DNA from: Alicyclobacillus sp.
GTDB taxonomy: Bacteria; Bacillota; Bacilli; Alicyclobacillales; Alicyclobacillaceae
Length of the DNA stretch: 64,000 nucleotides
Assembly (NCBI RefSeq): GCF_023511815.1
Contig: NZ_JAIMAV010000005.1
Span: 1-64,000, forward strand
Direction of reading: 5' to 3'
Made by a program: the position numbers and the translations under genes
Notes under the pieces: model-generated
What the model was told of the DNA's origin: nothing
Databases searched by the model: none
What the model saw: the letters and a program-made list of their open reading frames with translations, nothing else
Shown: positions 24,820 through 34,537 of the stretch, one piece after another
Layout: every line of letters starts with the position of its first letter
Numbering within the stretch: position 1 is the first letter of the stretch

Positions 24820-26871
24820 ATGATGGAACCGGGACGAGCGCCCGTGGTGGACAACTTCCACGGAACGCTGGTGGCGGACCCGTTTCGCTGGCTGGAGGAT
24901 CTCTCCAGCCCTCAGGTGCGGGCGTTCATCGCGCGACAGAACGAGCAAACGCGGGCGTATCTTGCGAACACCGGCACGCGGGAGCGCGTGCGGGCACGGA
25001 TGGCCGAACTGTGGGATTTCCCGAGGTTCTATGCGCCGCGAAAGAAGGCGGGCCGGCTGTTTTACATGGAACACGACGGCCGGCAGAATCAGCCGGTGCT
25101 GTGGGTGGAGCGAGACGGAGCACGGCGGGTGCTGGTGGATCCGAATCCGCTGTCGGCGGACGGTACGGTGGCGGTGATGACGACCTCCCCCAGTCCGGAC
25201 GGGGCGCGGGTCGCGTACTCCCTGTCGGAGAGTGGAGGCGATTGGCAGACCATCCGCGTCCGCCGGGTGGAGGACGGCGAAGATGAGCCGGATCGGGTGT
25301 GCTGGTGCAAGTTCACACAAATTGTGTGGCATCCGGACGGCAGCGGCTTTTTCTACACCCGGTTTCCGGAACCCGGGACGGTGGCGCCGGACGAGGAGAG
25401 CCGCCACGCCCGGGTGTGTTTTCACCGGCTCGGGACGCCGCAGGCGGACGATCCGGTGGTGTTCGAGCCGTCGGATCCGGATCTCAACCCGCACGTGTCG
25501 ATCACGGACGACGGCCGGTACCTTCTGGTCTCCCTGACGCGCGGCACCGACCGGAGAAACGGCCTCTTTGTGCGCTTGGCCGAGGCTCCGGTGACGGGGG
25601 AATGGACGGCGTGGTTTGAACCGGAACGGGCGACTTACGAGTTCATCGGATCCCTTGGGGACGTGTTGTACTTCATCACGACGGAGGGCGCGCCGAGGGG
25701 CCGGGTGGTGGCCGTCGACGCCCAGGCGCCCGCCGACTCCATGCGCGAGGTGGTGCCGGAGGGGCCGGACGCGCTGGCGTTCGGGCGCGTGGTCAACGGC
25801 GCTCTGGCGTTGGTGTGTCTGCACAACGCGCATCACGTGCTGCGAATTCACCACCCGGACGGGCGGTTGATGGACGAACCGCGGCTGCCCGCCCCCGGCA
25901 CCGTGCTGGCGCTCACCGGCGGGGCCGACGACGGGGAGCTGTTCGTCGAATTCACCTCGTATCTGCATCCCCAGCAGGTGTGGCGGTACGATTTCACCAC
26001 CGGGCGCCTCACACCGCATCGGGTCCCCGAGGCCGGCCTGGACCCGCAGGTGTACGAGACACAACAGGTGTGGTTCACATCGAACGACGGGACCCGCGTA
26101 CCGATGTTTCTCACGCACCGGCGTGGGATTGCCCGGGACGGAAAGCGGCCGGTGCTCCTGTACGGATACGGCGGGTTCAACCTGGCGCAGACCCCGCAGT
26201 ACCAGCCGGCGCACCGGATGCTGCTCGAGCGCGGCGGGGTGTTCGCCGTCGTGTCGCTGCGCGGCGGCAGCGAGTTCGGGGAGGCCTGGCATCGGGCGGG
26301 GATGCTGGAGAAAAAGCAGAATGTCTTCGATGACTTCCACGCGGCGGCCCGTTGGCTCATCGACAACGGCTACACCAACCCCGGGAGGTTGGGCATCATG
26401 GGGCGAAGCAACGGGGGCCTCCTGGTCTCCGCCGTGATGCTCCAACATCCGGAACTGTACGGCGCGGTGCTGTGCCAGGTGCCCGTGACGGATATGCTGC
26501 GGTACCACCGCTTCACGGTGGGGCGGTTTTGGGTGCCGGAGTACGGAAACGCCGAGGCGGATCCGGAGCACTTCCGCTTTCTGTACGCGTATTCGCCCTT
26601 GCACAACGTGCGGTACGGGCGGGTCTATCCCCCGATTCTCATCACGACGGGGGACAGCGACGATCGCGTCGCCCCGCTGCACGCCTACAAACTGGCGGCG
26701 ACCCTCCAGGCGGCATCTCCCGGGGTGCATCCCGTGCTGTTGCGGGTTGACGAACGAGCGGGGCACGGGCTGGGGAAACCGGTGGGAAAACTGGTGGACG
26801 AGTGGGCGGACATGTATACATTTTTATTCCACGCGTTGGCGATCCCATTGGAGGAAGACCCAACCGCGTGA
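24820..26871 (+). CDS. Prolyl oligopeptidase (S9A)
   Basis: Cytoplasmic peptidase that cleaves after proline in short peptides, 683 residues, the usual length. The N-terminus has the family motif VVDNFHGTLVADPFRWLEDL. A seven-bladed propeller covers about residues 70-390. The hydrolase domain follows, with RPVLLYGYGGFN, Ser in GIMGRSNGGLLVS, Asp in TGDSDDRVAPLHA and His in ERAGHGLGKP. ATG at 24820 has GAAGGAGG 9 bases upstream. It differs clearly from the two acylaminoacyl-type S9 enzymes in this window. Confidence 0.92.
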   Translation: MMEPGRAPVVDNFHGTLVADPFRWLEDLSSPQVRAFIARQNEQTRAYLANTGTRERVRARMAELWDFPRFYAPRKKAGRLFYMEHDGRQNQPVLWVERDGARRVLVDPNPLSADGTVAVMTTSPSPDGARVAYSLSESGGDWQTIRVRRVEDGEDEPDRVCWCKFTQIVWHPDGSGFFYTRFPEPGTVAPDEESRHARVCFHRLGTPQADDPVVFEPSDPDLNPHVSITDDGRYLLVSLTRGTDRRNGLFVRLAEAPVTGEWTAWFEPERATYEFIGSLGDVLYFITTEGAPRGRVVAVDAQAPADSMREVVPEGPDALAFGRVVNGALALVCLHNAHHVLRIHHPDGRLMDEPRLPAPGTVLALTGGADDGELFVEFTSYLHPQQVWRYDFTTGRLTPHRVPEAGLDPQVYETQQVWFTSNDGTRVPMFLTHRRGIARDGKRPVLLYGYGGFNLAQTPQYQPAHRMLLERGGVFAVVSLRGGSEFGEAWHRAGMLEKKQNVFDDFHAAARWLIDNGYTNPGRLGIMGRSNGGLLVSAVMLQHPELYGAVLCQVPVTDMLRYHRFTVGRFWVPEYGNAEADPEHFRFLYAYSPLHNVRYGRVYPPILITTGDSDDRVAPLHAYKLAATLQAASPGVHPVLLRVDERAGHGLGKPVGKLVDEWADMYTFLFHALAIPLEEDPTA

Positions 26872-26961
26872 CACCCGCCAGGCCCTGTGAGCCGTCTCCG
26901 CGCATGGATTGGAAAAGAAAGCCCTGGCGGTGGCGCGGGAGGACGATGGAGGTGAGGATGC

Positions 26962-27657
26962 GTGCTTCAACAGACGAATGGGCGGTGGGGGGACCGCCTT
27001 CCGCCGGGCCAGATCCGGACGGAGAAGTGGCCGGTGTTGCACGCCGGCACGGTGCCCCGCGTGGATCTGGCGACCTGGACCTTTCGCATCTTCGGCCTGG
27101 TCGACGCCGAGCGGACGCTGACGTGGCCGGAGTTTCTCGCCCTGCCGAAGTATGAGCACACCAGCGACATCCACTGTGTCACCACCTGGTCGAGATTCGA
27201 CAACCGCTGGGAGGGCGTGGCGTTTCGGGATGTGATGAACTTGGTTCGGGTGGCAACGGAGGCCCGGTACGTGATGGTGCACGCCGAGCAGGGATACACG
27301 ACCAACCTGCCGTTGGAAGACCTGCTGCAGGAGGGGGTGATGTTCGCGCTCCGGCATGACGGGCGCGACCTGACGCCCGAGCACGGCTGGCCGCTGCGCC
27401 TGGTGGTGCCGCATCTGTACTTCTGGAAAAGCGCCAAGTGGGTGCGGGGGATTGAGTTCATGGCGGAGGACCGGCCGGGCTTCTGGGAGCAGTACGGCTA
27501 CCATCTGTATGGGGACCCGTGGCAGGAACAGCGGTACCGGGACGATCCGGAGTGGCTCGGCACGGGCCCGACGACCGAGGATTACTACCGAACCATCAGG
27601 TCGCGCGTGCGGCGGGCGATGCGGGAATCGGATACGACCACAGATCAAAGGCCATGA
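26962..27657 (+). CDS. Molybdopterin-dependent oxidoreductase (sulfite-oxidase fold)
   Basis: 231 residues, a single molybdopterin-binding domain without a Tat or Sec signal, as in Bacillus YuiH-like proteins. The Mo-ligating Cys lies in HTSDIHCVTTWSRFDNRWEG; other family blocks are VMVHAEQGYTTNLPLEDLL and WPLRLVVPHLYFWKSAKWVR. The natural substrate is unknown. GTG at 26962 follows GGAGGTGAGG. The last 62 bases overlap the 3' end of the convergent RNase Z gene. Confidence 0.88.
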   Translation: MLQQTNGRWGDRLPPGQIRTEKWPVLHAGTVPRVDLATWTFRIFGLVDAERTLTWPEFLALPKYEHTSDIHCVTTWSRFDNRWEGVAFRDVMNLVRVATEARYVMVHAEQGYTTNLPLEDLLQEGVMFALRHDGRDLTPEHGWPLRLVVPHLYFWKSAKWVRGIEFMAEDRPGFWEQYGYHLYGDPWQEQRYRDDPEWLGTGPTTEDYYRTIRSRVRRAMRESDTTTDQRP

Positions 27658-28558
27658 CGGTGTCGGGGAAGACGGCGCGCGCCTCTTCAAGGAGGCGTTG
27701 TGCGCCGTCTTTGTCGTAACGGGCGCTGATGTGGGTGAGAATGAGCGCCCGGGCCCCCGCGTCGCGGGCCGTGCGGGCGGCGTCGGCGGCGGTGCTGTGG
27801 CCGAAGGCCGGAGCGAGATCGGCGCGGTCCGACCCGAACGTCGCCTCGTGCACGAGCACATCCGCGCCGCGGGCGAGCGATGCGGCGCCGGCGCACGGCC
27901 GGGTGTCTCCGAGCACGGTCAGGACGCGGCCGGGCGTGGGCGGATCCAGGACGTCGCGGGGATGGACCATCCCGCCGCCGGGGCGGGGGACGGGGCGGCC
28001 GCGTTTAAGGGCACCGTACAGCGGCCCGGGTGGGATACCGAGGGCCCGCAGGCGGTCGGTGCGAAGCCGCCCGGGTCGATCCCGCTCCACCACGCGATAC
28101 CCCAGCGACGGCAGGGTGTGATCCAGCCAGTCCGCGCGCACCTCGTACCGGTCGTCGCGGTGAATGACGCCTGCGTTACGGATTTCGATGATCTCCAGGG
28201 GATACGTCAGGTGCGTGCGGCTGACCTCGAGCGTCCATTCGAGGTAACGGCGGATGCCCTCGGGCCCGTAGACCGTGACGGGATCGACCGCACCCTGAAA
28301 GGAACGGGACCCCAACAGGCCCGGCAGGCCGAACAGGTGGTCTCCGTGCAGATGGGTGAGAAAGATCCGGCGCAGCTGGCGGGCGCGCACCCGCGCCCCG
28401 CCGCTGGTCCTGGCCTGTTGCAGGCGGTGTTGGGTGGCTTCCCCGCAGTCGAACAGCCACGCCTCGGGCCGCTCGGGCCACAGGGTGAGCGCGATGGCGG
28501 TGACGTTGCGCGCGGTGGTGGGCACTCCGGCGCCTGTTCCAAGAAACACCAGTTCCAC
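27596..28558 (-). CDS. rnz: Ribonuclease Z
   Basis: tRNA 3'-processing endonuclease of the metallo-beta-lactamase fold, 320 residues. Metal motif FLTHLHGDHLFGLPGLLGS (HxHxDH), N-terminal start VELVFLGTGAGVPTTARNVT, and late ligands in LVHEATFGSD and LTHISARY. GTG at 28558 is chosen because a GGAAGGGGG run lies just upstream. The 3' end overlaps the convergent molybdopterin oxidoreductase gene by 62 bases, so it must terminate within or beyond it. Confidence 0.92.
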   Translation of the reverse strand: MELVFLGTGAGVPTTARNVTAIALTLWPERPEAWLFDCGEATQHRLQQARTSGGARVRARQLRRIFLTHLHGDHLFGLPGLLGSRSFQGAVDPVTVYGPEGIRRYLEWTLEVSRTHLTYPLEIIEIRNAGVIHRDDRYEVRADWLDHTLPSLGYRVVERDRPGRLRTDRLRALGIPPGPLYGALKRGRPVPRPGGGMVHPRDVLDPPTPGRVLTVLGDTRPCAGAASLARGADVLVHEATFGSDRADLAPAFGHSTAADAARTARDAGARALILTHISARYDKDGAQRLLEEARAVFPDTVMAFDLWSYPIPASPAARAT

Positions 28559-28591
28559 GCGTTTTCCCCCTTCCGCTCGCAATCGTCGAGG

Positions 28592-29929
28592 TCAGCAGCA
28601 GTAGCGCCGGCGGCTTTTGCGCTGGCGTTCCGCGGGGTCGGGGAAGTCGTCGGGATCGTCCTCGTCGGGCGCCATCATGTGGCGGCCGCGCTCCGAGTCG
28701 ACCTTCCCCGCGGCCGCCTTGGCGTCGGGCGATCCCGGCACCTGCCCGACATTCTCAAACGTGCCGAAGACCGTCGGTTTTCCATCCTTCACCACCTGCC
28801 GGCCCTTCGCGAACACGTGTTGGATCTCGAACGCGTCGTTCGTCAGGACGAGGTCTGCGGCGAGCCCTTCCTGGATGCGGCCCTTGCGGCCGAGTTTGAG
28901 GACGCGGGCGACGTTGCGCGTCACCATCGCGACGGCCACCTCCACGGGCACCTCCTCCTCGACGATGGCGTCCCGGGTCTCCTCCCACAGGGTCGCGATG
29001 GACCCGATGCCCATGGCGACGAGTTTCCCGCGATCGTCGAAAATGGGCGAGCTGCCGTTGCTGTCGGAGCTCATGGTGATGTGTTTGGGATTCACGCCGG
29101 CGTCGAGCAGCTTCCGGATGGCCTGAGACGGTTTCACGGAGATGTGGTCGTGCGCGTCGGGCCGGATCCCGGAGGTCACGTCGACATAACCGCCCTCCTT
29201 GCCGTACCGGATGGCGTCCTGGAGCAGGTCCGGGTTGCGGTTGAGATGCGTGGGCGTGAACATCTCCCGCGGCAATTCGGTCCGCTTGAGCAGTTCGAAC
29301 AGGATGGACAGGCGCGTGTCGTCGTCTCCGACATGCAGGTGCAACACGCCCGCCTTGCCGGCCAGCAGTCCGCCGACGCGCGCCTCGCTCGCCAGCTCGG
29401 CCAGCTCCTGCTCGCTCGGGTGGCTGGACCGCGTGTCGGAGATGGCGATTTCGCCGACGCCAATCACCTTGTCAATCAGCACGATGTCGCTGCGCGGGGT
29501 GCCGGTGATGGTGCGCGTCGGGATCTGATAGGCGCCACAGTAGATGTAGGTGGTGACGCCCTCAAACTCCAGCCCGTTGGCCTTTGCGAGCAGCTCTCGC
29601 GTGTTTCGCGTCACCCCGTCGGTGCCGAGTACGCCGACCAGGGTGGTGACGCCCGCGGTGGTGATGTGGCTGAGGGAGATCTCGGGGGTCCGGTAGTGAA
29701 AGCCCCCTTCTCCGCCGCCGCCGGCCATGTGCACGTGTTGATCGATGAGGCCGGGGAACAGGATGAGCCCTCGCGCGTCGATCTCGCGCACGAGCGGCAC
29801 ACTTCCATGAAACGACAGGTCCTCGCCGATGGCGAGAATCTGGTCCTGGCAGAACAGGACGTCGCGCGATCCCAGGGGGTCCGGCGCGTAGATCCGCGCC
29901 CCTTTGATGAGCGTCAGCGGCGCTTCCAC
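28592..29929 (-). CDS. iadA: Isoaspartyl (beta-aspartyl) dipeptidase
   Basis: Amidohydrolase that splits beta-aspartyl dipeptides from damaged proteins, 445 residues. Metal ligands: LIDQHVHMAGGGGEGG, HLHVGDDD and PTHLNRN, and a late Asp in ITMSSDSNGS. The residue at the site of the carboxylated Lys of the Escherichia coli enzyme appears to be Glu (IGVGEIAISDTRSSHPS). Compared with the family the C-terminus is extended by about 55 residues, acidic then basic, ending RRRYCC. GTG at 29929 has GGAGGT upstream. rnz follows 33 bases downstream on the same strand. Confidence 0.88.
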   Translation of the reverse strand: MEAPLTLIKGARIYAPDPLGSRDVLFCQDQILAIGEDLSFHGSVPLVREIDARGLILFPGLIDQHVHMAGGGGEGGFHYRTPEISLSHITTAGVTTLVGVLGTDGVTRNTRELLAKANGLEFEGVTTYIYCGAYQIPTRTITGTPRSDIVLIDKVIGVGEIAISDTRSSHPSEQELAELASEARVGGLLAGKAGVLHLHVGDDDTRLSILFELLKRTELPREMFTPTHLNRNPDLLQDAIRYGKEGGYVDVTSGIRPDAHDHISVKPSQAIRKLLDAGVNPKHITMSSDSNGSSPIFDDRGKLVAMGIGSIATLWEETRDAIVEEEVPVEVAVAMVTRNVARVLKLGRKGRIQEGLAADLVLTNDAFEIQHVFAKGRQVVKDGKPTVFGTFENVGQVPGSPDAKAAAGKVDSERGRHMMAPDEDDPDDFPDPAERQRKSRRRYCC

Positions 29930-29996
29930 AGGGTATCCACCTCCGGTTCAGAACGTGGGCCGTGGATAGTGTTGCCAAACCCGGAGGAGGGAATCC

Positions 29997-31730
29997 CTAT
30001 GGGGCCGGCGGGAGCCCATTGGGGGTGAACCGGTACCAATTCATCTGTCCGCCCGGTTGAAACCACAGGTCGTCTCCGCGCGCCTGCGCCTGCTGGACCC
30101 AGTGGCCGAGCGCGATGGCATGGAGGCGATCGTCGGCCAGCGTGAACATGGCCTGGCGGCCGGAGAAGTTCGTCATGGCCGGCTCGACGAGGTGTCGGGT
30201 CTCGAAATAAACGACGTCCCACCCCACCGCGTACCAGCTGTACTGGCCATCCCCGTTGGTCAACCGGGCGATGGGCGTGAGGTGGTTTTCCCCCTCTCGC
30301 CAGTGGTACAGCCAGATCTCCTGGACGTCACCGGATTGGGGAATGGCGGATACGGCGATGACGGCGCCATCCGCAACACGGTAGAGGCCGAATGGATAGA
30401 GTTGATACGATCCGGTGGATGCCGCCCCATCGGGATGCGATCCGGCGGATGCCGCATCGCTCGTGCTCTTCGATCCGTCAGGCGGCGGACCACCCGGCTG
30501 CGCGTTCGCCGCGGTGTCGACGGTCTCTCCGGTCAACGCCACGCCGGCTTTGGATGCCTCCGTCACCCCCGTGGCGCCACCGCCGGAGGCGGCCCTGTTC
30601 GACTTCGCCCCATCCTGGGAAAGGGTTGGGTTCGCCGGTCCGGGTGCTTCGCTCCTGTCCCCGCTTCCGCTGGTGCCATTGCCGGGCGCGGTGGCGTCTG
30701 TGGACGCGGTGCCTCCGCCTGGCGGGGTTGCGTTTGCCGGTCCGGGTGCTTCGCTCCTGTCCCCGCTTCCGCCGGTGCCATTTCCGGGCGCGGTGGCGTC
30801 TGTGGACGCGGTGCCTCCGCCTGGCGGGGTGGCGTTCGTCGGTGCGGTGTCGCCGCCTGGCGGGGAGGCGTTTGTGGACGCGGTGCCTCCGCCCGGCGGG
30901 GTGGCGTTCGTGGACGCGGTGCCGCTGCCGGGCGGGCTACTGTTACCGGACGGAGTGGCGTCTGTGGACGCCGTCCCGTTTCCCGCGGCGTCGTGCGGGG
31001 TGGCGGCCGGGGACCACCGCGTCCAACCATCCTGTGCGGGGCCGGCCTTCCCAGGACTGCCGTACACCGGCAGCGTCGTCAGGGTCACCGCATCCTCGGT
31101 GAGGCTCGCGACCGGATGGCGAAACGGGGTGTATTCGAGGACCGCGGGGCTTCGGGCCGGACCACGCTGTCCGTCCGGGCGCATGAGCGTGGGCGGGATG
31201 GGCCACCACAGCACGCCGCGGCTGAGCGCAATGGCCAAAATCCTTCCGGGCAGCGCGGCCGGGACGGTGACCCGACCCTCGGCCGTGGTGAGGGTGCTCT
31301 GGTGGAAACTGGTGCGCGGATTGACGCCATATTGCAGCACCACCGCCGCGGATCCCGGTCCGGGGGCGGGCGGACCGCTGGCGGGGATGACTCGTCCGCC
31401 CTGCACAGGGCTGAAACCCACATCACGCGCGGGTGGCGGAGGTGGTGTGGCACCGGCGGACGGTCCCGTCGCATCGCCCGGCGGTTTCGTCGGCGATCCG
31501 GGCCCCTCCGCGGCTCCGGGCCCCGGTGTGGGTGAAGTGCCTCTTTGCGCCGCACCGGAGGTGCTTGTCCGGTTGGCCGGGGAGGAGACGGCCGACGTGG
31601 TGCCCGCGACCTCTGAGGCCGCTCGCCGGTCATGGATCCACACGGAGCCGCCGAGGATGACGGCGCTGGCGGCGGCGGTCAACAGGGGCGGCCACAGCGT
31701 GGAGAGTCGGAGCGGGTGTCGCAGAGGCAT
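29997..31730 (-). CDS. Unknown surface-anchored protein with Pro/Gly/Thr repeats
   Basis: 577 residues, family not recognised. It has an N-terminal signal or membrane anchor (residues about 12-32, WPPLLTAAASAVILGGSVWI), then a Gly/Pro/Ser-rich linker, a beta-rich segment (about 130-230), a long repeat region built from 12-residue units such as NATPPGGGTAST, and a C-terminal domain of about 130 residues (YPFGLYRVADGAVIAVSAIP onward) with aromatic-rich strands. ATG at 31730 has GAGGAGG upstream. Divergent from the LapA-like gene. The opposite strand is also open across the repeats, but lacks a ribosome site and natural composition. Confidence 0.72.
   Translation of the reverse strand: MPLRHPLRLSTLWPPLLTAAASAVILGGSVWIHDRRAASEVAGTTSAVSSPANRTSTSGAAQRGTSPTPGPGAAEGPGSPTKPPGDATGPSAGATPPPPPARDVGFSPVQGGRVIPASGPPAPGPGSAAVVLQYGVNPRTSFHQSTLTTAEGRVTVPAALPGRILAIALSRGVLWWPIPPTLMRPDGQRGPARSPAVLEYTPFRHPVASLTEDAVTLTTLPVYGSPGKAGPAQDGWTRWSPAATPHDAAGNGTASTDATPSGNSSPPGSGTASTNATPPGGGTASTNASPPGGDTAPTNATPPGGGTASTDATAPGNGTGGSGDRSEAPGPANATPPGGGTASTDATAPGNGTSGSGDRSEAPGPANPTLSQDGAKSNRAASGGGATGVTEASKAGVALTGETVDTAANAQPGGPPPDGSKSTSDAASAGSHPDGAASTGSYQLYPFGLYRVADGAVIAVSAIPQSGDVQEIWLYHWREGENHLTPIARLTNGDGQYSWYAVGWDVVYFETRHLVEPAMTNFSGRQAMFTLADDRLHAIALGHWVQQAQARGDDLWFQPGGQMNWYRFTPNGLPPAP
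30634..30837. repeat. Two 102-bp direct repeats in the secreted repeat protein gene
   Basis: Units 30634-30735 and 30736-30837 differ at only about 4 positions. Each encodes 34 residues on the minus strand (NATPPGGGTASTDATAPGNG and then TGGSGDRSEAPGPA). Shorter 36-bp derivatives continue to about 30940. Confidence 0.85.
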
Positions 31731-31872
31731 GCAAATCCTCCTCTCGTCCGGGAGGTCGCGTCGTCCGGTCGCGTGCGTCGGACCACTATGCTCGATTGTA
31801 ACCGAAATCTAGCGGGGTATGGTAGACTGTGGCCACACAGGAAGACAGATAGAGATACAGGGGGATGAAGGA

Positions 31873-32223
31873 ATGAGATGGAAAGTGTTGGGGCTCGCGG
31901 TGTTCGCCGTGGTGATTGCCGTGTTCACTCTGGTGAACGCCGAGACCGTGACCGTGAACTTCCTTTTCCGCCGTGTTGAGGTCAATCTGATTCTCGTGAT
32001 TCTCGTCTCGATTCTGGTCGGCATGGTCCTGATGGCTGGGCTGTGGTCCACGTGGGCCTGGCGGCTTCGCGGTGAGCGGAATGCCCTCCGCAGACGCGCC
32101 GAGGCGTTGGAGGCCCAGCTGCAGGAGGCGGTGTCATCCGGGGATGGCCCTTCTCCCGCCGATTCGGAGACCTCTCGTTCTGGGAGCGGGCAGGCGGCGC
32201 CGGACGAAACCGGACGGGAATGA
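31873..32223 (+). CDS. LapA-domain small membrane protein
   Basis: 116 residues with two membrane helices (about 5-22 and 40-62) joined by the family motif LVNAETVTVNFLFRRVEVNL, then a coiled coil (RLRGERNALRRRAEALEAQL) and a polar tail. LapA-like (DUF1049) proteins are common in Firmicutes, where their job is unclear. ATG at 31873 is chosen since AGGGGGA lies 7 bases upstream. Divergent from the repeat-protein gene. Confidence 0.82.
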   Translation: MRWKVLGLAVFAVVIAVFTLVNAETVTVNFLFRRVEVNLILVILVSILVGMVLMAGLWSTWAWRLRGERNALRRRAEALEAQLQEAVSSGDGPSPADSETSRSGSGQAAPDETGRE

Positions 32224-32302
32224 GGGCAGGGGGGCGTCGGAGCGCTTGGGGAGCGGGGGCGCTGAGGGAGCGGGGGCACCGTCCCAACCCGGAAAGAACA
32301 GA

Positions 32303-32334
32303 GGCGCCACCCAGCGCTGAGGCTGGGTGGCGCC
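32303..32334. terminator. 13-bp hairpin between convergent lapA-like and sodA genes
   Basis: Perfect 13-bp stem (32303-32315 with 32322-32334) and a six-base loop in the convergent gap. Tails on both sides are only weakly T-rich, so it could stop transcripts from either side. Confidence 0.65.
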
Positions 32335-32336
32335 TT

Positions 32337-32366
32337 GAGCAAAGGGTCCGAGGACATTGCGGACCC
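32337..32366 (-). terminator. Hairpin after sodA
   Basis: On the minus strand a 7-bp stem GGGTCCG/CGGACCC (32360-32366 with 32344-32350) is followed by TTTGCTC, starting 13 bases after the sodA stop. Confidence 0.6.
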
Positions 32367-32378
32367 TCCGAATCGCAA

Positions 32379-32990
32379 TCACTTCACGGCCGCTTCGTAG
32401 CGCTTGCCGACCTCCGCCCAGTTGACGACGTTCCACCAGGCCGCGATGTAGTCCGGGCGCTTGTTCTGGTACTTCAGGTAGTACGCGTGCTCCCAGACGT
32501 CCAGGCCGAGGATCGGCGTCTTGCCCTCCATGAGCGGGTTGTCCTGGTTCGGGGTGCTGGTGATGGCCAGCTTGCCGTTGTCCACCACAAGCCACGCCCA
32601 ACCGCTGCCGAACCGTCCGGCCGCCGCTTTGGAGAACTCGTCCTTGAACTTCTCGAAGCTGCCGAACGTGCTGTTGATGGCGTCCGCCAGCGCACCGGTC
32701 GGCTGTCCGCCGCCGTTCGGGCTCATGATCTCCCAGAACAGGCTGTGGTTGGCGTGCCCGCCGCCGTTGTTGCGCACCGCGGTGCGGATGGACTCCGGCA
32801 CGCTGTTGATGCCGCGCAACAGCTCGTCCAAGGACTTGGCCTGCAGATCCGCATGCCCCTCGAGCGCCGCGTTCAGGTTGTTGACATAGGTTCCGTGGTG
32901 ACGGTCATGGTGAATGCGCATCGTCTGCTCGTCGATGTGCGGCTCCAGCGCGTTGTAGTCGTAAGGAAGCGGTGGGAGTTCATGCGCCAT
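32379..32990 (-). CDS. sodA: Superoxide dismutase, Mn/Fe type
   Basis: Converts superoxide to oxygen and hydrogen peroxide in the cytoplasm. 203 residues. Metal ligands are H27 ([20 protein letters not shown] region), H82 ([14 protein letters not shown]), and the Asp and His of [20 protein letters not shown]. The G-rich GGGHANH and GSGWAWLV motifs fit the Mn-type of bacilli. ATG at 32990 follows GGAGGGA. Own promoter at 33035-33064. Confidence 0.96.
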   Translation of the reverse strand: MAHELPPLPYDYNALEPHIDEQTMRIHHDRHHGTYVNNLNAALEGHADLQAKSLDELLRGINSVPESIRTAVRNNGGGHANHSLFWEIMSPNGGGQPTGALADAINSTFGSFEKFKDEFSKAAAGRFGSGWAWLVVDNGKLAITSTPNQDNPLMEGKTPILGLDVWEHAYYLKYQNKRPDYIAAWWNVVNWAEVGKRYEAAVK

Positions 32991-33034
32991 GATGGATCCC
33001 TCCTATGTACTGTGGGATGGATTGACACAACCTC

Positions 33035-33064
33035 ATCTTAGCGCAATCGTTCCGCGATTGCCAA
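33035..33064 (-). promoter_or_regulatory. Sigma-A-like promoter of sodA
   Basis: On the minus strand TTGGCA (33059-33064), 18-base spacer, TAAGAT (33035-33040), 45 bases before the sodA start codon. Confidence 0.6.
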
Positions 33065-33106
33065 CCGGAGGGACCATCGCATGCCAAATCATCCCCGGCC
33101 CGAGGC

Positions 33107-34177
<1,071 letters not shown>

Positions 34178-34537
34178 GGCGATTCCTCCGATGCGTGCGT
34201 GGCAATGCTTGGACGTATTGCGCCGGGCGCGCGGTTGAACGGGGCTCAACCCGGCGCCCGGTGACTTGGAAGGTCGATGTCTCCGGGCCTTCGGGAGCCC
34301 GGTGGAATCGACGCGATCGTCACGACGTCTCTCTGGGAGTGTACCAGCTCGTCCGGAGGGAGGAAAGCGGGCGGGCGACGATTCGCGTAGCGGATGTTTC
34401 GCAGGGGACGATTTGATAAATGCGAAATTTTACCCGTCCGTGATAGTTTGATTTATTACGCCTGTGTCATATAATAAGTTTGACCCAGAGGCACCCAGGG
34501 GCTCTCTGGAGTTTTCCCAATAGAAAGGGGAGATGGT
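34178..34537. other. Intergenic region between pyrD and the permease
   Basis: 360 bases between divergent genes. The first part is GC-rich with a hairpin (ccgggc...gcccgg near 34287-34310). From about 34380 the sequence turns AT-rich and holds the permease promoter. The leader after the promoter has a short hairpin (ccagag...ctctgg, about 34484-34508) followed by tttt. No gene seen. Confidence 0.5.
34448..34475 (+). promoter_or_regulatory. Sigma-A promoter of the amino-acid permease gene
   Basis: TTGATT (34448-34453), 16-base spacer, perfect TATAAT (34470-34475), in an AT-rich patch 63 bases before the permease start. Confidence 0.75.

Noticed and set aside
24085-26766. 893-codon minus-strand frame opposite the prolyl oligopeptidase
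   Set aside because: The plus strand has all catalytic motifs; the minus frame has low-quality His/Arg/Pro-rich sequence.
30057-31535. Plus-strand open frames opposite the repeat-protein gene
   Set aside because: They result from repeat phase. The minus-strand gene has a ribosome site, membrane anchor and a normal C-terminal domain; the plus-strand frames do not.
34300-34360. T-box-like phrase (ggtggaatcgacgcg) before the permease
   Set aside because: It lies upstream of the mapped promoter at 34448, lacks a specifier stem and terminator/antiterminator pair, and matches the T-box core only loosely.
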